Positions 9,619 through 17,959 of a DNA stretch of 64,000 bases are shown piece by piece. The stretch lies in NCBI GenBank assembly GCA_002356435.2, contig AP018040.2, positions 1,736,001-1,800,000 on the forward strand, written 5' to 3'. The translations under genes were made by a program, and so were the position numbers. Under the pieces are notes generated by a model. That model saw only the letters and a list, made by a program, of their open reading frames with translations, did not search any database and was not told the DNA's origin. Each line of letters starts with the position of its first letter. The stretch's first letter is position 1. The DNA is from Petrimonas sp. IBARAKI. GTDB taxonomy: Bacteria > Bacteroidota > Bacteroidia > Bacteroidales > Dysgonomonadaceae.

Positions 9619-9903
9619 TTAATTATACAGCGCAAACTCGTCTTTACTGTATGCCAGGTTTTTCATTGCTGTGAACAAAAAATAGGGAACAACCAGAAGA
9701 ATAATTGCCCAGACAATGTTACCCACAATAGTTCCTTTTTTCATGTTATTCACATAGAGATGCCCCAAAAAACCCTCAATTACCAATAGTAAACCAATTA
9801 AAAGGTTTGTGTTGTTGGTCGTTCCGCTAAAAAAAGGAAGCGCCAAAATCAGCACGCCAATAATCATTACTATTACGCCTGAATACCTTGCTAATTCTTT
9901 CAT
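9619..9903 (-). CDS. Small hypothetical membrane protein
   Basis: This 94-residue protein has three predicted membrane helices (about residues 8-26, 33-50 and 60-82). A short polar loop SGTTNNT and the basic segment NNMKKGT lie between helices, and the end KDEFALYN is polar. I do not recognise a named family. It is conserved-looking in composition, closed by a shared terminator at its 3' end, and stands alone. The gap of 189 bp to the divergent plsC gene holds the plsC promoter candidate. No consensus promoter is evident for this strand. Confidence 0.7.
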   Translation of the reverse strand: MKELARYSGVIVMIIGVLILALPFFSGTTNNTNLLIGLLLVIEGFLGHLYVNNMKKGTIVGNIVWAIILLVVPYFLFTAMKNLAYSKDEFALYN

Positions 9904-10062
9904 GTGTGTTTATTATATTATGTTTTTGATTTCGTAGCACAAATAAACACAAAATTCCACAAATAATAAAATTATTTAAGCTAAAAATTCAATTATGACA
10001 TCAAAAACCTTCATGAAGTTGAAAACAACCTTTTTTATAATCAGGGGATAGCAAAAAATGAT

Positions 10063-10070
10063 TATTTTTG
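10063..10070 (+). promoter_or_regulatory. Possible -7 box before plsC-like gene
   Basis: TATTTTTG fits TAnnTTTG and lies 22 nt before the ATG at 10093. No clear -33 element is visible. Confidence 0.4.
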
Positions 10071-10092
10071 TTAGTGCGAATTTTCTTGTGTT

Positions 10093-10836
10093 ATGAAGTT
10101 GATAAAAAGGATTTTCATATTTTTATACCAGTGGCTTATTTTTGCGCCCATTTTCCTTCTGTTTACTATTTTAACAGCATTGACGGTAATGGTCTTTGCT
10201 CCCGTTTTTGGAAGTCGGTATTGGGGATATGTGCCCCCGAGATGGTGGTCAAGAATGACTTGCTGGCTGGCTTTATGCCGGATAAAGAGCAGCGGACACG
10301 AAAATCTCAATTCTAAACAGTCTTATGTTTTTGTAGCCAATCATCAAGGAGCTTTCGACATTTTTTTAATTTACGGTTTTTTGAACCAGAACATAAAATG
10401 GGTACAAAAAGCCAGCTTACGCAATATACCTTTGGTAGGCTTTGCATCGGAAATGGCCGGCCACGTTTTTGTGGATAATTCCAGCCCTGCAGCTCGTGCC
10501 AATACGATTCGTGAAGCCAAAAAGAAAATGACGGATGATGTTTCCATTATGCTCTTTCCTGAAGGAGCCCGGTCACGTACCGGGAAACTGGGACATTTTA
10601 AAAGGGGAGCTTATCAGATTGCTTACGACCTCAGATTACCTATCGTTCCGCTAACAATTAACGGCCCTTTCGATGTGATGAAACGTGGCTCACTTTGTTT
10701 AAAACCCAATAAACTGGAATTGATTATTCACAAGCCTATTTGTACTGAAAATTTGAATGAATGCGATATCCCTACATTGATAGATGAATCAAGGAAAATC
10801 ATTCATTCTGCTTTGTGGGAGAAGTTTAAAGATTAA
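10093..10836 (+). CDS. plsC: 1-acyl-sn-glycerol-3-phosphate acyltransferase (PlsC family)
   Basis: This lysophosphatidic acid acyltransferase of 247 residues acylates the sn-2 position to make phosphatidic acid at the inner membrane. Block I, NHQGAFD (NHx4D, catalytic His/Asp, near residue 82), and block III, FPEGARSRTG (near residue 154), are intact, and the IVPLTI segment of block IV follows. An N-terminal hydrophobic helix (residues 6-35) anchors it. The start choice MKLIKRIFIFLY gives a normal basic-then-hydrophobic N-terminus. It is monocistronic. Downstream lies a small RNA candidate on the opposite strand, whose terminator hairpin could also stop this transcript. Confidence 0.9.
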   Translation: MKLIKRIFIFLYQWLIFAPIFLLFTILTALTVMVFAPVFGSRYWGYVPPRWWSRMTCWLALCRIKSSGHENLNSKQSYVFVANHQGAFDIFLIYGFLNQNIKWVQKASLRNIPLVGFASEMAGHVFVDNSSPAARANTIREAKKKMTDDVSIMLFPEGARSRTGKLGHFKRGAYQIAYDLRLPIVPLTINGPFDVMKRGSLCLKPNKLELIIHKPICTENLNECDIPTLIDESRKIIHSALWEKFKD

Positions 10837-10865
10837 AACTAAAAGGAATCCGGAGTGTGGATCAA

Positions 10866-10938
10866 TATAAAAAGAAAATGGTTGTCTCACGACAACCAAT
10901 CTCCATTGTTAACCTTAAATCTAATACCATGAAAAACA
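10866..10938 (-). ncRNA. Candidate small RNA of about 70 nt with its own promoter and terminator
   Basis: The minus strand has a very good Bacteroidota promoter at 10944-10975. About 40 nt beyond the expected start is an 8-bp perfect hairpin (10879-10898, TGGTTGTC / GACAACCA with a GTGA loop), followed by a U-rich tract (TTTTCTTTTTATATT), a classical intrinsic terminator. The transcript would run from about 10938 to 10866. A 22-codon frame (start codon at 10930, stop at 10862) begins near the 5' end but runs through the terminator, so a noncoding RNA is more likely than a peptide. From memory, similar hairpin-ended short sequences recur in Bacteroidales intergenic regions; I cannot confirm this here. 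Confidence 0.65.
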
Positions 10939-10943
10939 CGATA

Positions 10944-10975
10944 CAAATATAGCGTGCTTTTTATTTACAGCCAAA
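10944..10975 (-). promoter_or_regulatory. Consensus promoter of the small RNA
   Basis: Read on the minus strand, TTTG (10975-10972), exactly 20 nt, then TATATTTG (10951-10944). This is a full match to the TTTG-N19-20-TAnnTTTG consensus. No annotated minus-strand gene starts downstream, which supports a stand-alone RNA. Confidence 0.8.
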
Positions 10976-11100
10976 TGAATGAATAAAAAAATGGCCTAGC
11001 TTAACTTTATTTAATCTAAAAGGCTTTATGCAATCGAGTGCATACAAAATTGTTTACACAATTTTGCATTACAGGTTTCCGGAAAGTTTTTTTATCCCCG

Positions 11101-12084
11101 TCAATCGTATATTTTTTTTGCAAAAAAATTGAGTAAGCGCCAATTGAAGCGGTACCAGCGTCTTGTCGATTTGGGTTTTCCCCCGAATTGAAGCAGGAAA
11201 CGAGGTTTTCCTGCATTAATATTCAGGTAGCCTGAATCCATAAAGTCGAAAAACTCATATCCCTCTTTTTCAGCTATTTCCATGGCTGAAAAAATTGTGA
11301 AGACGGTAGGATAATATGTTTTGTACCTTTTTTCTTTCCCCCAAAAATAAAGTACATAAACCGTTTTTTGCTCAAATCCGAGAATAATTCCACCAATGAT
11401 TTTCTCGTTGTAACGGCTGATCAGTATCTTTCCCTTTCCCAGGGAAACGTAACAGTTGAAAAAATTCTCGAAGTATTGGTAAGGCGGAAACTTCTTAGAC
11501 ATTTTCCAGTTTCTGGATTTGTCGATTAATTTGTAAATCTCCCGTAATTTATCGTGTGAGGTGAGTTCTTCAACAACAACACCTTTCCGCCGGGCTTTGT
11601 TGACCTGATTTTTCCGGGTGGAAGACAGCTGATCCCATATCTTTCGTTTTCGCTGCAACGAGTTTCTCACGTTAATCCATTTTGCGGAATAAAACCCATT
11701 TTCACGAAATCCCTTATACCCAAAAACTGCGTCGTTTAAATTTCGGTATTCAATAAAGAAAACCTTGTTTTCAACTTCTTTCACCAAGGAAGAAATGAGT
11801 AGGTTGAAAATCTCTATTTTGTTGACGTTTTCCTCGTAAAAGCTGGGTTGCTGCGAAATGTAACATCTTTTAAACACCGAGCCGTACATCAGCCGATTGA
11901 TTCGCATAATTAGTGCAAACATAGATGCTATAGGTTTCTCATCGCAAAAAACAATAAGCATCATAGGCCTGTAAAATGAAATGTTTTGGTTCCAGTCAAA
12001 AGAAGATACGTAGTGAAAGAATTTCACATCGTTCAAGGGAGGAAGATCCTCCTTTTTACCGTATATTTTAACCTGATATTCCAT
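11101..12084 (-). CDS. FemAB/GNAT-like acyltransferase
   Basis: This 327-residue protein resembles the FemAB branch of the GNAT fold, which includes peptidoglycan-bridge aminoacyltransferases and lipid or polysaccharide-modifying acyltransferases. The C-terminal half shows the expected pattern: ISRYNEKIIGGIILGF, YVLYFWGKEKRYKTYYPT and YEFFDFMDSGYL. A basic segment in the middle (SSTRKNQVNKARRKGV) is also typical of this group. I place the start at the ATG at 12084. The alternative at 12102 falls inside a TATTTTTG -7 box, so it would not be transcribed. It is isolated from cell-wall or polysaccharide genes, so the acceptor is unknown. Confidence 0.75.
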   Translation of the reverse strand: MEYQVKIYGKKEDLPPLNDVKFFHYVSSFDWNQNISFYRPMMLIVFCDEKPIASMFALIMRINRLMYGSVFKRCYISQQPSFYEENVNKIEIFNLLISSLVKEVENKVFFIEYRNLNDAVFGYKGFRENGFYSAKWINVRNSLQRKRKIWDQLSSTRKNQVNKARRKGVVVEELTSHDKLREIYKLIDKSRNWKMSKKFPPYQYFENFFNCYVSLGKGKILISRYNEKIIGGIILGFEQKTVYVLYFWGKEKRYKTYYPTVFTIFSAMEIAEKEGYEFFDFMDSGYLNINAGKPRFLLQFGGKPKSTRRWYRFNWRLLNFFAKKIYD

Positions 12085-12099
12085 TGTTTGCAATCTACA

Positions 12100-12107
12100 C
12101 AAAAATA
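12100..12107 (-). promoter_or_regulatory. Possible -7 box of FemAB-like gene
   Basis: On the minus strand TATTTTTG fits TAnnTTTG and lies 16 nt before the chosen ATG at 12084. The -33 element is not clear. Confidence 0.45.
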
Positions 12108-12259
12108 GAAAAAAACTTTGATTAAAACATATTTTAACGGCAATATTGGTTTTTTTAATTGGCCTTTACGGCATTTTACCGGATAAGGGAATCGTATGCC
12201 GTAGACTTAGTTTTTAACGGGAAATAACAGAAAAGCAGATAAATCACCTGTTATTTTAT

Positions 12260-12267
12260 TAACTTTG
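12260..12267 (+). promoter_or_regulatory. -7 box of galE promoter
   Basis: TAACTTTG matches the -7 consensus 29 nt before the galE ATG at 12297. It overlaps the in-frame GTG at 12267, which is therefore not the start codon. Confidence 0.55.
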
Positions 12268-12296
12268 TGGCTTACTTTAAGCTGAAATTATTCTTT

Positions 12297-13331
12297 ATGT
12301 CAAAAAAAATTCTTGTTACAGGTGGAACCGGATATATTGGTTCGCACACGGTAGTTGAACTGCAACAGGCCGGTTATGAAGTGATCATTATAGATAATTT
12401 ATCCAATTCAAATGCAGAGGTAATTGAGGGGATTTTCAAAATTACAGGAGTACGTCCTATTTTCGAAAAGCTCGACTGTATTGATTTTCAGGCATTGAAA
12501 TCCTTGTTTGAGAAATATCAGGGTATTGATGGTATTATCCATTTTGCTGCCAGTAAAGCGGTGGGTGAATCGGTTCAAAAACCGCTGATGTATTACCGCA
12601 ATAACCTGGTGTCGTTGATAAACCTGTTGGAACTGATGCCTCAGTTTCACGTGAAAGGGATTGTTTTTTCATCCTCATGCACGGTTTACGGTGAACCCGA
12701 TAACAATCCTATCGATGAAAGTGCTCCTATAAAGCCCGCTGAGTCGCCTTACGGAAATACTAAACAAATAAACGAAGAAATAATTCGGGATTTTATTTAT
12801 TCAGGTGCACCTGTAAAGAGCATTATTTTGCGTTATTTTAATCCAATTGGAGCACATCCATCCGCCGAAATCGGAGAACTGCCTATCGGGGTACCGCAAA
12901 ATCTTGTGCCGTATATTACGCAAACCGGCATTGGAATCCGTGAACAACTAAGTGTTTTCGGTAATGATTACAATACTCCTGACGGTTCATGCATTCGCGA
13001 TTTCATCAATGTGGTGGACCTGGCCAAAGCGCACGTGACCGCAGTTGAGCGAATGCTCTCGGATAAATCGGACGAAAAGGTGGAAGTTTTTAATCTTGGC
13101 ACGGGAAAGGGGGTGTCGGTGTTGGAACTGATTGATATTTTCGAGAAAGTTTCTGGCAAGTCGCTGAATTATAATATTGTAGGGCGAAGAGAGGGCGATA
13201 TTGAGCAAATATGGGCTAATCCCGATAAAGCGAACAACGTTCTTGGCTGGACAGCAAAAGAAACTATCGAAAATACAATGGCTTCTGCTTGGAAGTGGCA
13301 GCAGCGTTTACGCGAAAGGGGAATAATGTGA
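12297..13331 (+). CDS. galE: UDP-glucose 4-epimerase
   Basis: GalE interconverts UDP-glucose and UDP-galactose with bound NAD, supplying galactose metabolism and surface glycans. The 344-residue short-chain dehydrogenase fold shows the NAD-binding GGTGYIGSHT at the N-terminus, SSSCTVYG, the catalytic YGNTK (Tyr-x3-Lys), RYFNPIGAH and the RDFINVVDLAKAH stretch typical of GalE. The ATG at 12297 places the Rossmann motif directly at the N-terminus. The upstream GTG at 12267 lies in the -7 promoter box. A terminator follows 43 nt after the stop. Confidence 0.94.
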   Translation: MSKKILVTGGTGYIGSHTVVELQQAGYEVIIIDNLSNSNAEVIEGIFKITGVRPIFEKLDCIDFQALKSLFEKYQGIDGIIHFAASKAVGESVQKPLMYYRNNLVSLINLLELMPQFHVKGIVFSSSCTVYGEPDNNPIDESAPIKPAESPYGNTKQINEEIIRDFIYSGAPVKSIILRYFNPIGAHPSAEIGELPIGVPQNLVPYITQTGIGIREQLSVFGNDYNTPDGSCIRDFINVVDLAKAHVTAVERMLSDKSDEKVEVFNLGTGKGVSVLELIDIFEKVSGKSLNYNIVGRREGDIEQIWANPDKANNVLGWTAKETIENTMASAWKWQQRLRERGIM

Positions 13332-13373
13332 TTTTAATTTACGAATTACAATTTTAGATTTACAAATTTAAAT

Positions 13374-13403
13374 AAAATCCGAGATATTCCTGTTTCGGAT
13401 TTT
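13374..13403. terminator. Intrinsic terminator between galE and the convergent lipoprotein gene
   Basis: The stem AAAATCCGA / TCGGATTTT (9 bp) has a 12-nt loop and T-rich flanks on both strands. It sits between two convergent genes and probably serves both. Confidence 0.8.
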
Positions 13404-13406
13404 TTG

Positions 13407-14177
13407 TTACTCCCGCGTATAAAGTGCTTGATACGTGGTATTACTTATTTTATCGGCAAACGGCGATATGTGGTGCGGAAGCTGCTCTTTTGTATTCTTT
13501 TCTTTCGACAACAGCAATTTATCATTGTTAAATCGGTATTGATAAATATCGCTTGCACGATTTTTCAAATTAATGTTTATTTTATTGTCACTTATATTCC
13601 ATTTTCCTGATAATCTGTCCATAATGTCGCCTGTTAAATAGTCAGTTTGTAACTTTCCTCCATTGTTTAACCAGAGGTGTCTATATGGCATGAAATTGTA
13701 TCCGTCTTTAACTAAAAATTGAGCTCCTTTTTTCAGTTCTACTTTCGGCATAGTTAATTCAATGGCTATTTGTAGGGTTCTGTCTTGGTATTTGGCTGTT
13801 CCATCCACTTTGAATAATCCTGTTGAAATATTAAATATATACTCTTTTTCAAGTAAATAAAGTGCGTTTTCATAATAAATCTCTAAACGATTGGGACCTG
13901 CAAAGGTAAAACTTACATTTTCTGAAGCAAACAATGTTTGTCCCCAGACATTTTCGAAATAATAGTTGAATAACATTGGATTTAGGTTTGTGTTGTCGAT
14001 CTTTATAGTTCCTTTCCAAGGAGAACCGAAAACATTCGTAAACGTAAAGTCCTGATTGGCGGTTATACGATAGTTTGTTTCGTTTAATCTCCAGCTCCCG
14101 ATAAGGGATGAATCAATCTTTTCACACGAAATTAAGATGAGCGAAATAAGTAAAAACAAAGACAGTAATTTTTTCAT
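13407..14177 (-). CDS. Hypothetical lipoprotein
   Basis: This 256-residue protein has a lipoprotein signal peptide (lipobox LISC, Cys at residue 18), so it is anchored in the periplasm or outer membrane. The mature part begins SLIGSWRL, a pattern seen in lipocalin-like and META-like domains that start with GxW. It is rich in beta-prone segments with many Asn and Tyr residues. A second GKW motif (LSGKWNISDNKI) appears near residue 195, suggesting two similar halves. I do not recognise a family. The gene is monocistronic, and its 3' end abuts the galE terminator. Confidence 0.7.
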   Translation of the reverse strand: MKKLLSLFLLISLILISCEKIDSSLIGSWRLNETNYRITANQDFTFTNVFGSPWKGTIKIDNTNLNPMLFNYYFENVWGQTLFASENVSFTFAGPNRLEIYYENALYLLEKEYIFNISTGLFKVDGTAKYQDRTLQIAIELTMPKVELKKGAQFLVKDGYNFMPYRHLWLNNGGKLQTDYLTGDIMDRLSGKWNISDNKININLKNRASDIYQYRFNNDKLLLSKEKNTKEQLPHHISPFADKISNTTYQALYTRE

Positions 14178-14261
14178 TTTGGGCCGATTTTATACCTAAT
14201 TGAGTTGTTAACAATATATAGATGGAGAAACGGCCGAAAACGTTGCATTCATAAGTGTTAA

Positions 14262-14305
14262 AAAATAAAAATCCGGCATCGTCACTGATGTCGGATTTTT
14301 ATTTT
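14262..14305. terminator. Intrinsic terminator after the winged-helix gene
   Basis: A 19-bp stem with one G-T pair (AAAATAAAAATCCGGCATC and near-complement) has a 6-nt loop. It lies just past the stop of the minus-strand gene ending at 14321, with T-tracts on both strands. Confidence 0.85.
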
Positions 14306-14320
14306 CGTTCTCAGATTTGA

Positions 14321-14539
14321 TCAGAAATAATAGTCTACAATGAGGTAGTAATAGTGTTTATTGTTTGGTTTTTCCTCAATTTCTATCTTATCTTCGCGGG
14401 CTAGCCAACCGATAGCCGTGTACACTTCTATTTCCGTTAAGCCTGATTTTTGCATCAATTGAGAGACGTCCCATTTCTCACTGCTGTTCAACAAATTCCA
14501 GATAATGCCGGCGTTTGTTCCAATTGCTTTCTTGTTCAT
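14321..14539 (-). CDS. Winged helix-turn-helix domain protein (PF10771-like)
   Basis: This 72-residue protein matches the small winged-helix family common in Bacteroidales. The N-terminus NAGIIWNLLN, the helix DVSQLMQKSGLTEIEVYTAIGWLAREDKI and a beta-wing rich in Tyr at the end (HYYYLIVDYYF) fit it. It probably binds DNA, but targets are unknown and there is no partner gene. The gap to cdsA (96 nt) contains no clear promoter. A strong terminator follows. Confidence 0.8.
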   Translation of the reverse strand: MNKKAIGTNAGIIWNLLNSSEKWDVSQLMQKSGLTEIEVYTAIGWLAREDKIEIEEKPNNKHYYYLIVDYYF

Positions 14540-14635
14540 CTTAATACGTGTTAAGTGTATGACAATTTTAATTGAAACAGCAATACGCTACAAAAGTTCA
14601 ATGAAAACAACCTGTTTTTTTTAGAAAAAACAAGG

Positions 14636-15472
14636 TTAGGAAATAAGCATAACAGCGAGATAAATGTAGACTGCCGGAATGGCAATAAGGAGGCTATCTA
14701 TTCGGTCGAGAATACCTCCGTGTCCGGGGATGAGGCTACCAGAATCCTTTACCTCGTAAGTTCTTTTAATTAGTGACTCAAACAGGTCCCCCAGAGTGCC
14801 GAAGAGTGCTGTAATAATGCTGAATCCTATCCAGAAAGCTAACGAATAGTCGGTAAAGAAGGCTGAAAGAATAACTGCGGCCGAGACCGAAAATACAATT
14901 CCCCCGATGAAACCTTCGACGGTTTTCCTGGGAGAAATCCTTTCGATAAACTTGTGCTTGCCCAGGAGAGAACCTACCACAAAAGCCGCCGTATCATTTA
15001 CCCAGATAAAAACAAAAATAGCCAAAACAAAAGCATAATAATACTCGTTGGAAAGTGTCTGATACTGATAGGACAAAAGCATCAGTATGGATAGTGGTAG
15101 CGTAATGTAGATTTGTCCAAAAAAGGAATAGATGATAGCATGAAGAATATCTTTCCTGTTTATGAAGATTGCCGAAGCAAAAAGAATAAGCAGGTAGGTT
15201 ATGGAGGTCAAGGGCAATGCAATTTTGCAAATATTCTCCAAATAAAGATATGCCGAAAGAAAAATAAGAAACCCGGAAGCAATATTGAAGGCTTTACTGA
15301 TGGCGTGAGAGGTGTTTTTTTCGGTCATCCGGTAAAATTCGTAAAGTCCGATAATTAAAAATAAACCGAAAACTCCGATAAAAGAGTATTTACCTCCCAG
15401 AATACCCACCAAAATAACGGCAATGTATATAATTCCCGCTACTATCCGAGTGAACAAATTTTTAGGGTTCAA
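14636..15472 (-). CDS. cdsA: Phosphatidate cytidylyltransferase
   Basis: CDP-diglyceride synthase converts phosphatidic acid and CTP to CDP-diacylglycerol, the branch point of phospholipid synthesis, in the inner membrane. The 278 residues carry about 8 membrane helices. The C-terminal signature is clear: SPRKTVEGFIGG, GDLFESLIKR, then KDSGSLIPGHGGILDRIDS with its catalytic Asp residues. It starts 6 bp after the DUF5606 gene and shares that gene's consensus promoter, a two-gene operon. Confidence 0.94.
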   Translation of the reverse strand: MNPKNLFTRIVAGIIYIAVILVGILGGKYSFIGVFGLFLIIGLYEFYRMTEKNTSHAISKAFNIASGFLIFLSAYLYLENICKIALPLTSITYLLILFASAIFINRKDILHAIIYSFFGQIYITLPLSILMLLSYQYQTLSNEYYYAFVLAIFVFIWVNDTAAFVVGSLLGKHKFIERISPRKTVEGFIGGIVFSVSAAVILSAFFTDYSLAFWIGFSIITALFGTLGDLFESLIKRTYEVKDSGSLIPGHGGILDRIDSLLIAIPAVYIYLAVMLIS

Positions 15473-15478
15473 TTTACT

Positions 15479-15919
15479 TTATTTTTCGTTGTTTTCCGGT
15501 TCGGTTCCGGCAGGTTCTTCGGTATTGGGCTCCTCTTGGTCAAAATCGATCCCACTGTTGATAAGAATATTATACCAGTTCAATATCTTTTTTATGTCCG
15601 AAGCGTATACTTTTTCGGTATCGTAGTTAGGCAGTATTTCCTCGAAATAGCGGAAAACTTCTCCGTTGGATGACTTTGACCCAAGAACCGTTTTTTCTCC
15701 ATTTTCTTTTTCTTTTATTTTCTGAAAAACTTCGCGCAACGGCATATCTTCCTCGGTTGTGTAGATAGATACATCGCTGAGGGCAACTACTTTTTCGGTC
15801 AAATAAACGGGAATTCTTTTGCCATCGAGAAGAGATTCCACGATATTAAGGTTCTTACTGGTAGAGATTAGTTTATATAAACCCGGCTTTCCGGAAACAG
15901 ACAATATTTTCGTTAGCAT
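15479..15919 (-). CDS. DUF5606 domain protein
   Basis: This 146-residue cytoplasmic protein is of a Bacteroidota-specific family. The N-terminus MLTKILSVSGKPGLYKLIS and the middle part RIPVYLTEKVVALSDVSIYT are typical of DUF5606. A helical second domain follows (residues 60-125), then an acidic low-complexity tail rich in Glu and Pro. Function is unknown. The tight link with cdsA (6 bp) suggests a housekeeping role. Transcription is from a well-formed promoter at 15949-15980. Confidence 0.82.
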   Translation of the reverse strand: MLTKILSVSGKPGLYKLISTSKNLNIVESLLDGKRIPVYLTEKVVALSDVSIYTTEEDMPLREVFQKIKEKENGEKTVLGSKSSNGEVFRYFEEILPNYDTEKVYASDIKKILNWYNILINSGIDFDQEEPNTEEPAGTEPENNEK

Positions 15920-15948
15920 ATTTGTTTTTTTTAGTTCAAAATAGTTTG

Positions 15949-15980
15949 CAAAAATACACAGTCTCCGGCAATTTCACAAC
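15949..15980 (-). promoter_or_regulatory. Promoter of the DUF5606-cdsA operon
   Basis: On the minus strand GTTG (15980-15977), 20 nt, then TATTTTTG (15956-15949) closely match the -33/-7 consensus. The leader before the ATG at 15919 is about 25 nt. Confidence 0.7.
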
Positions 15981-16179
15981 ATAAAACGGCAATTGTTTTT
16001 CTCGGAGATGGTTATATCCGTAAAAAGATGTAATTTCGCATGTGTCAGATTAATTCGTATTAAACTAGATACAAAGTATCGTTCGTTGAAAGATTCAGCA
16101 AGGATCACCATACGTGTGCAAATTCAGTGAATATTATAACAATAACTTGACTTCAAGCTAACAAACAAATAAAATACAA

Positions 16180-17361
16180 ATGAAGAGAAAAATTATTTTC
16201 GCACTTATCTTCGCTGTTTTATTCGCAGCGTGCACCGGCAGAAAAACAAAGAAAGAAGATATGGATACAATGAATAAGGTTGTCGCATCGGCAACGCCAG
16301 ACGATATGTTTTTACTTGTGGGAACCTATACTTCTGAAGGAGGCAGTCAGGGTATTTATGTGTATAAATTTGATACGGAAACCGGTAAATCCGACTCTCT
16401 GAGCTTGGCCGAAGCCGTGAATCCATCGTATCTGGTGGTAAGTCCTGACGAGAAATTTGTGTACGCTGTAGGTGAAAACGGCGATGGAGAGAGTACTGCC
16501 GTTACATTTGCGTTTGATAAAGGCAGAGGAGTGCTTCAGTATTTGAATTCGAGCAACACCGAAAGTCCGGGACCGTGCTTTATTGAAATTGATAAAACAG
16601 GCAAAAGTGTTCTCACGGCAAATTATGGAGGTGGAAGCATTTCTATATTTCAGGTAAATGATGACGGCACATTATCTTCCGCCGACCCCGTGATTGGTTT
16701 TGAGGGATCAGGACCCGATACTACCCGGCAGGAGAGTTCTCACCTTCACAGCGTCCGATTTTCTCCTGACGGAAAATTCCTGTTTGCTGCTGATCTGGGG
16801 ACAGATAAAATATATCGCTATAACGCTATTGGCTCGGTTTTTGAGGGCCAGCCGGTACTTTCCCAGGCAAGTCTGAAAGAATTCTCTACTCCCGCCGGTA
16901 CTGGTCCACGTCATTTTGATTTTTACCCCAACGGTAAGTATTTTTATTTATTGGGTGAGTTGTCGGGCGATGTAATTGTGTATGATTACGACGGGGGTGA
17001 CCTGAAAGAAAAACAAGTAATTGCTACTGACTCCGTGGAAGGTTTACGTGGAAGTGCAGATATTCACGTATCGCCGGACGGAAAATTTCTATACGCTTCC
17101 AACCGGCTTAAAGCCGATGGTATAGCTATATTCTCGATTGATCCGGACGACGGGACCCTTGCCAAGGCCGGTTATCAGCCGACCGGAAGGCATCCCCGGA
17201 ATTTCGTGATTACACCCAACGGGAAGTTGTTACTTGTGGCTAGCCGAGATGACAATAAGATTCAGGTTTTTACCATCAACAACGAAACGGGTCTTCTTAC
17301 CGACACTGGCCAAGATATTAACGTCAGCAAACCGGTTTGCTTGAAGTTTGCAACAATGTAG
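16180..17361 (+). CDS. Lactonase-family seven-bladed beta-propeller lipoprotein
   Basis: This 393-residue member of the 6-phosphogluconolactonase (YbhE/Pgl) propeller family carries a lipoprotein signal (LFAAC, Cys at residue 19). Repeated blade motifs are visible: SYLVVSPDEKFVYAVGE, SVRFSPDGKFLFAADLG, HVSPDGKFLYASNR and FVITPNGKLLLVASRD. The GPRHFDFYPNGKY segment is characteristic of the family. The substrate could be 6-phosphogluconolactone or another sugar lactone. Export of this copy argues against a cytoplasmic pentose-phosphate role and for an extracytoplasmic lactone (inference). It is a single gene with its own terminator. The 260-bp upstream gap shows no clear promoter on this strand. 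Confidence 0.85.
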   Translation: MKRKIIFALIFAVLFAACTGRKTKKEDMDTMNKVVASATPDDMFLLVGTYTSEGGSQGIYVYKFDTETGKSDSLSLAEAVNPSYLVVSPDEKFVYAVGENGDGESTAVTFAFDKGRGVLQYLNSSNTESPGPCFIEIDKTGKSVLTANYGGGSISIFQVNDDGTLSSADPVIGFEGSGPDTTRQESSHLHSVRFSPDGKFLFAADLGTDKIYRYNAIGSVFEGQPVLSQASLKEFSTPAGTGPRHFDFYPNGKYFYLLGELSGDVIVYDYDGGDLKEKQVIATDSVEGLRGSADIHVSPDGKFLYASNRLKADGIAIFSIDPDDGTLAKAGYQPTGRHPRNFVITPNGKLLLVASRDDNKIQVFTINNETGLLTDTGQDINVSKPVCLKFATM

Positions 17362-17375
17362 TACAGGCTTATAAC

Positions 17376-17416
17376 AAAATCAAAACGCCATCCAGGAAGG
17401 GTGGCGTTTTGATTTT
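17376..17416. terminator. Bidirectional intrinsic terminator
   Basis: A 15-bp perfect stem (AAAATCAAAACGCCA and complement) has an 11-nt loop. It lies between the convergent lactonase and DUF4890-like genes. Confidence 0.9.
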
Positions 17417-17438
17417 CTAGAAAAAGAATGTCGGTAAC

Positions 17439-17897
17439 CTAAATTTTACTTGTTTCTGCCTTTTTACCTTGACGATCTGCTTGTGACCTCTGCCGGCGTG
17501 ATTCGCGTAGTGTATTCAGTTTTTCCATTTTCTCTTTTCCAATGATACCTTCCAGTTCGACTCTGTTTTCTTTACTTTCATTTTCACGCAGAGCACGTAT
17601 TTGCTCTCGTTTTTTGTTGCGATTTGTGATCTCCTGTTCACGTTGCTCCCGGAGTTTTGTAATTTGCTCCGTGCGTTTGGCATCTTGTTTTTCCAGTAGT
17701 GCCTGTACCTTTTCCGTTTGGTCGGCAGTCAGCTCTAATTGTTTAGCCATCCATTCGGCGCGTTCTTTGGCCGTCATTCTCATTTCCCGGTGCAGCCGAT
17801 TGTCATTACTCCGTTGTTTTCTTTGCCCGTCTTGTGCTGAGATCGGCAAGCCGATTGTTAGTATGGCAGCTAACATAAACATTGCATACTTTTTCAT
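17439..17897 (-). CDS. DUF4890/Spy-like periplasmic coiled-coil protein
   Basis: This 152-residue exported protein has a signal peptide (residues 1-21, ending ISAQ). The rest is almost entirely charged helix, rich in Arg, Lys, Gln and Glu. The segment MAKQLELTADQTEKVQALLE is the LTxxQ-type motif shared by Spy/CpxP-like chaperones and DUF4890 proteins. Function is not established; a periplasmic chaperone or envelope-stress role is an inference. A TATCTTTG -7 box lies 63 nt upstream. Confidence 0.75.
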   Translation of the reverse strand: MKKYAMFMLAAILTIGLPISAQDGQRKQRSNDNRLHREMRMTAKERAEWMAKQLELTADQTEKVQALLEKQDAKRTEQITKLREQREQEITNRNKKREQIRALRENESKENRVELEGIIGKEKMEKLNTLRESRRQRSQADRQGKKAETSKI

Positions 17898-17959
17898 ACC
17901 TCAATTTTTTTTTAGTGTTTATAATTCGTTGAATAAAAACTTATCGCTATTATGACATT

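Noticed and set aside
10929-10952. Plus-strand seven-codon leader-peptide-like frame after plsC
   Set aside because: The plus strand has no promoter or downstream gene for a leader peptide, while the minus strand has a full promoter and terminator, so the sequence is better explained as the small RNA.
12267-12296. N-terminal extension of galE from the GTG at 12267
   Set aside because: The GTG overlaps the TAACTTTG -7 box; the Rossmann motif starts properly from the ATG at 12297.
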